Source: Chara braunii (lineage: Eukaryota; Streptophyta; Charophyceae; Charales; Characeae). From it: 28,141 nucleotides of DNA. Below the pieces are notes generated by a model. The model was given only the letters and a program-made list of their open reading frames with translations. It had not been told where the DNA came from and did no database searches. Position 1 is the first letter of the stretch; every line of letters starts with the position of its first letter. This document shows positions 26,999-28,141 of this stretch, in pieces. The DNA lies in assembly GCA_003427395.1 (NCBI GenBank), contig BFEA01000033.1, forward strand, positions 874,666-902,806. Direction: 5' to 3'. The position numbers and the translations under genes were made by a program.

Positions 26999-27220
26999 GA
27001 GCTTCTGGTCAGGGTCCAGTACTACGAGGTGTCACGTCGATACCTTTGGACAGAAGGCTTGGGACGTCTGGCTCCCATGTCAAGGCCACCAACGCTTCGT
27101 GATGGTCTGGAGCATGGTGCTCATTTCTGGGAGCAGGAAACTCGCACAATGCACGTTCTTCTGTCTGGAGGATTCAGAAGGAACACTGGCGTCGAGATTC
27201 GGAGTGAGCCATACGTCATT
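26999..27220 (+). CDS. Exon of a fibrocystin-L/PKHD1-like gene
   Basis: Acceptor tgtataactgcag and donor gtaggt enclose exactly 74 codons in phase 0: ELLVRVQYYEVSRRYLWTEG, then LGRLAPMSRPPTLRDGLEHG, then AHFWEQETRTMHVLLSGGFR and RNTGVEIRSEPYVI. The pattern 'L.V...Y...RRYLW', 'P...DG...G..FW..ETRT.HV.L.GG' and 'EIRS.PYVIV' resembles the beta-rich block that follows the DHGWC segment in fibrocystin-L-type ectodomains. It is the same strand as, and in correct order after, the 12373 exon, about 14.4 kb upstream. No further exon was recognised to 28141. Confidence 0.6.
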
Positions 27221-27277
27221 GTAGGTTTCCTAAGTTTTCACTCATTCGTCCTGTCCTTCCATAGGTTTCCTTGTTCC

Positions 27278-27370
27278 TTTTTTTTTTTATAATACTTTTC
27301 ACTCATCTGATTCCATTCGAATTCGAACTCCGGTCTGTATTTCAACAGTATACAAACTGATCTATGCCCA
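27278..27370 (-). mobile_element. tRNA-derived SINE candidate
   Basis: Read on the minus strand: a box-A-like tagatcagtttgtata (27364-27349), then after about 20 bases a box-B-like ggagttcgaattc (27331-27319), then 'ggaatcagatgag', ending in an A11 tail (T11 at 27278-27288). The order and spacing match a tRNA-type RNA polymerase III promoter with a poly(A) end. It lies in the intron after the 26999 exon. Confidence 0.45.
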
Positions 27371-27393
27371 TTGGTGACCTTGGTCCTTTCAGT

Positions 27394-27487
27394 CTTGGAT
27401 CCTCTAGGTTTCCTTGGTCCTTTCCGTCTCCTCCTTGGATCCTCTAGGTTCCCTTGGGTCCTTTTGGTCTCCTCCTTGGATCCTTTC
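27394..27487. repeat. ~40-bp tandem repeats
   Basis: cttggatcctctaggtt(t/c)cc plus 'ttgg.tcctt..ggtctcct' starts at 27394 and 27434, with a partial unit at 27475 (periods 40 and 41). Confidence 0.85.
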
Positions 27488-28141
27488 TTTTTGGTGAGAA
27501 GCGCAGTGAGGCCCGTAGTCCGCCTTGACTTTGGGCATCGCTCCAGTAGACATCAGTCTACGTGTATCCGGCTATGATAATGGTTGCAATACATTCAAAA
27601 TCTTTGGTCAGTCTGAAATTCTGAATGCATCTGTTATGTAGCGAAGCAAAGCCCTTCACGTAAAGGCAGATTCTGGGTCCTTAAGGATAGACGGGGCTCT
27701 ACAAACTGTCGTGGGCTCAGCCTCTTGATCGATGAGGCAGTGAAGGTCCAGCCTCGCTCCGCTGCACAACATTCTCAGGAAGTCTTCTTATCAACATTCA
27801 GTTCATAGGACCACGGCCCACTACTCAACATTTGGCATGTATCTGGAATATAGTATGGACCAGATACATTCCAACCAATCCAGCACTTTGAATGTATTGG
27901 GAACATTACCAGCTCCAGATCCACTCAAATGTTGTGTAGTGAAGTGACGCCCATGGGTATGTGATGACCAGTCCAAACATGGTCTGAAACACAGCTGATT
28001 TCTGAGTTTTGCTCATAGACTGAATGCCTTGCTGAGTTTCCCGCCTGCTACTAAGTCTGTGTGTGCACGCTTGCTGGACTGCATGTCTGTCTGAGTGCTG
28101 GTTGGCTTGAGTGTGTGCGTGACCATGCCTGTCTGAGTGTT
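27488..28141. other. No gene recognised; one 9-bp hairpin
   Basis: Presumed intron. tgtatctgg (27838-27846) and ccagataca (27860-27868) are perfect inverted arms. The end (28050-28141) is rich in 'tgtctgagtg' and 'gtgtgtg' phrases. Confidence 0.4.

Overview
The window is eukaryotic nuclear DNA, dominated by transposable-element debris, satellites and simple repeats, with a few exon-like islands and one 465-base assembly gap. There is no prokaryotic gene organisation. The best guess for the source is a large-genome streptophyte or charophyte green alga (Chara-like). This is an inference from plant-type CCCTAAA telomere-like repeats, a Ty3/gypsy chromovirus-like pol, long repeat-filled introns, and exons that look like the fibrocystin-L/PKHD1 family, which occurs in flagellated lineages. 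No taxon-specific marker was available.

Layout. 1-1036: GA microsatellite, AT-rich dispersed repeats, and two tandem 275-bp units each holding a minus-strand Ty3/gypsy reverse transcriptase scrap. 1037-3540: non-coding purine-rich DNA with hairpins, ending in a purine-to-pyrimidine switch. 3540-4562: a ~172-bp tandem satellite that contains an unremoved Nextera mate-pair junction adaptor at 3786-3823, so part of this array is an assembly artefact. 4563-7157: the 5' part of an LTR retrotransposon inserted in that satellite, with LTR 4563-5651, an initiator-Met-tRNA-like primer binding site, a leader, and a gag start with a premature stop, cut off at a poly(T) tract. 7180-9740: G-quadruplex motifs, a complex fold-back repeat, dispersed repeats and simple-sequence DNA. 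9740-15480: intron-like DNA containing good exon candidates, the N gap and an inverted LTR end. 15480-19926: tandem-repeat-rich leader-like DNA. 19927-24900: a decayed Ty3/gypsy-type element with a CCHC gag-like ORF, a GIY-YIG endonuclease ORF, a pol missing protease and most of RT but keeping RNase H and integrase, and a 3' LTR-like segment with enhancer-like repeats and a TATA box. 24900-28141: AT-rich DNA, telomere-like repeats, a CT microsatellite, two further exon candidates and a tRNA-derived SINE candidate.

How it fits together. Exons at 10750-10892, 12373-12568 and 26999-27220 (with weaker candidates at 8084-8120 and 26514-26582) are all on the plus strand. They read as consecutive pieces of the C-terminal extracellular part of a fibrocystin-L/PKHD1-like protein. 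If so, the GIY-YIG/gypsy element and its satellites lie in a ~14 kb intron of that gene, in the same orientation. The element's lesions fit mostly C-to-T changes, as expected for an old, cytosine-methylated copy.

The most interesting biology is the GIY-YIG nuclease with a complete catalytic set sitting between a gag-like protein and a gypsy RNase H-integrase. The most important technical point is the sequencing adaptor.
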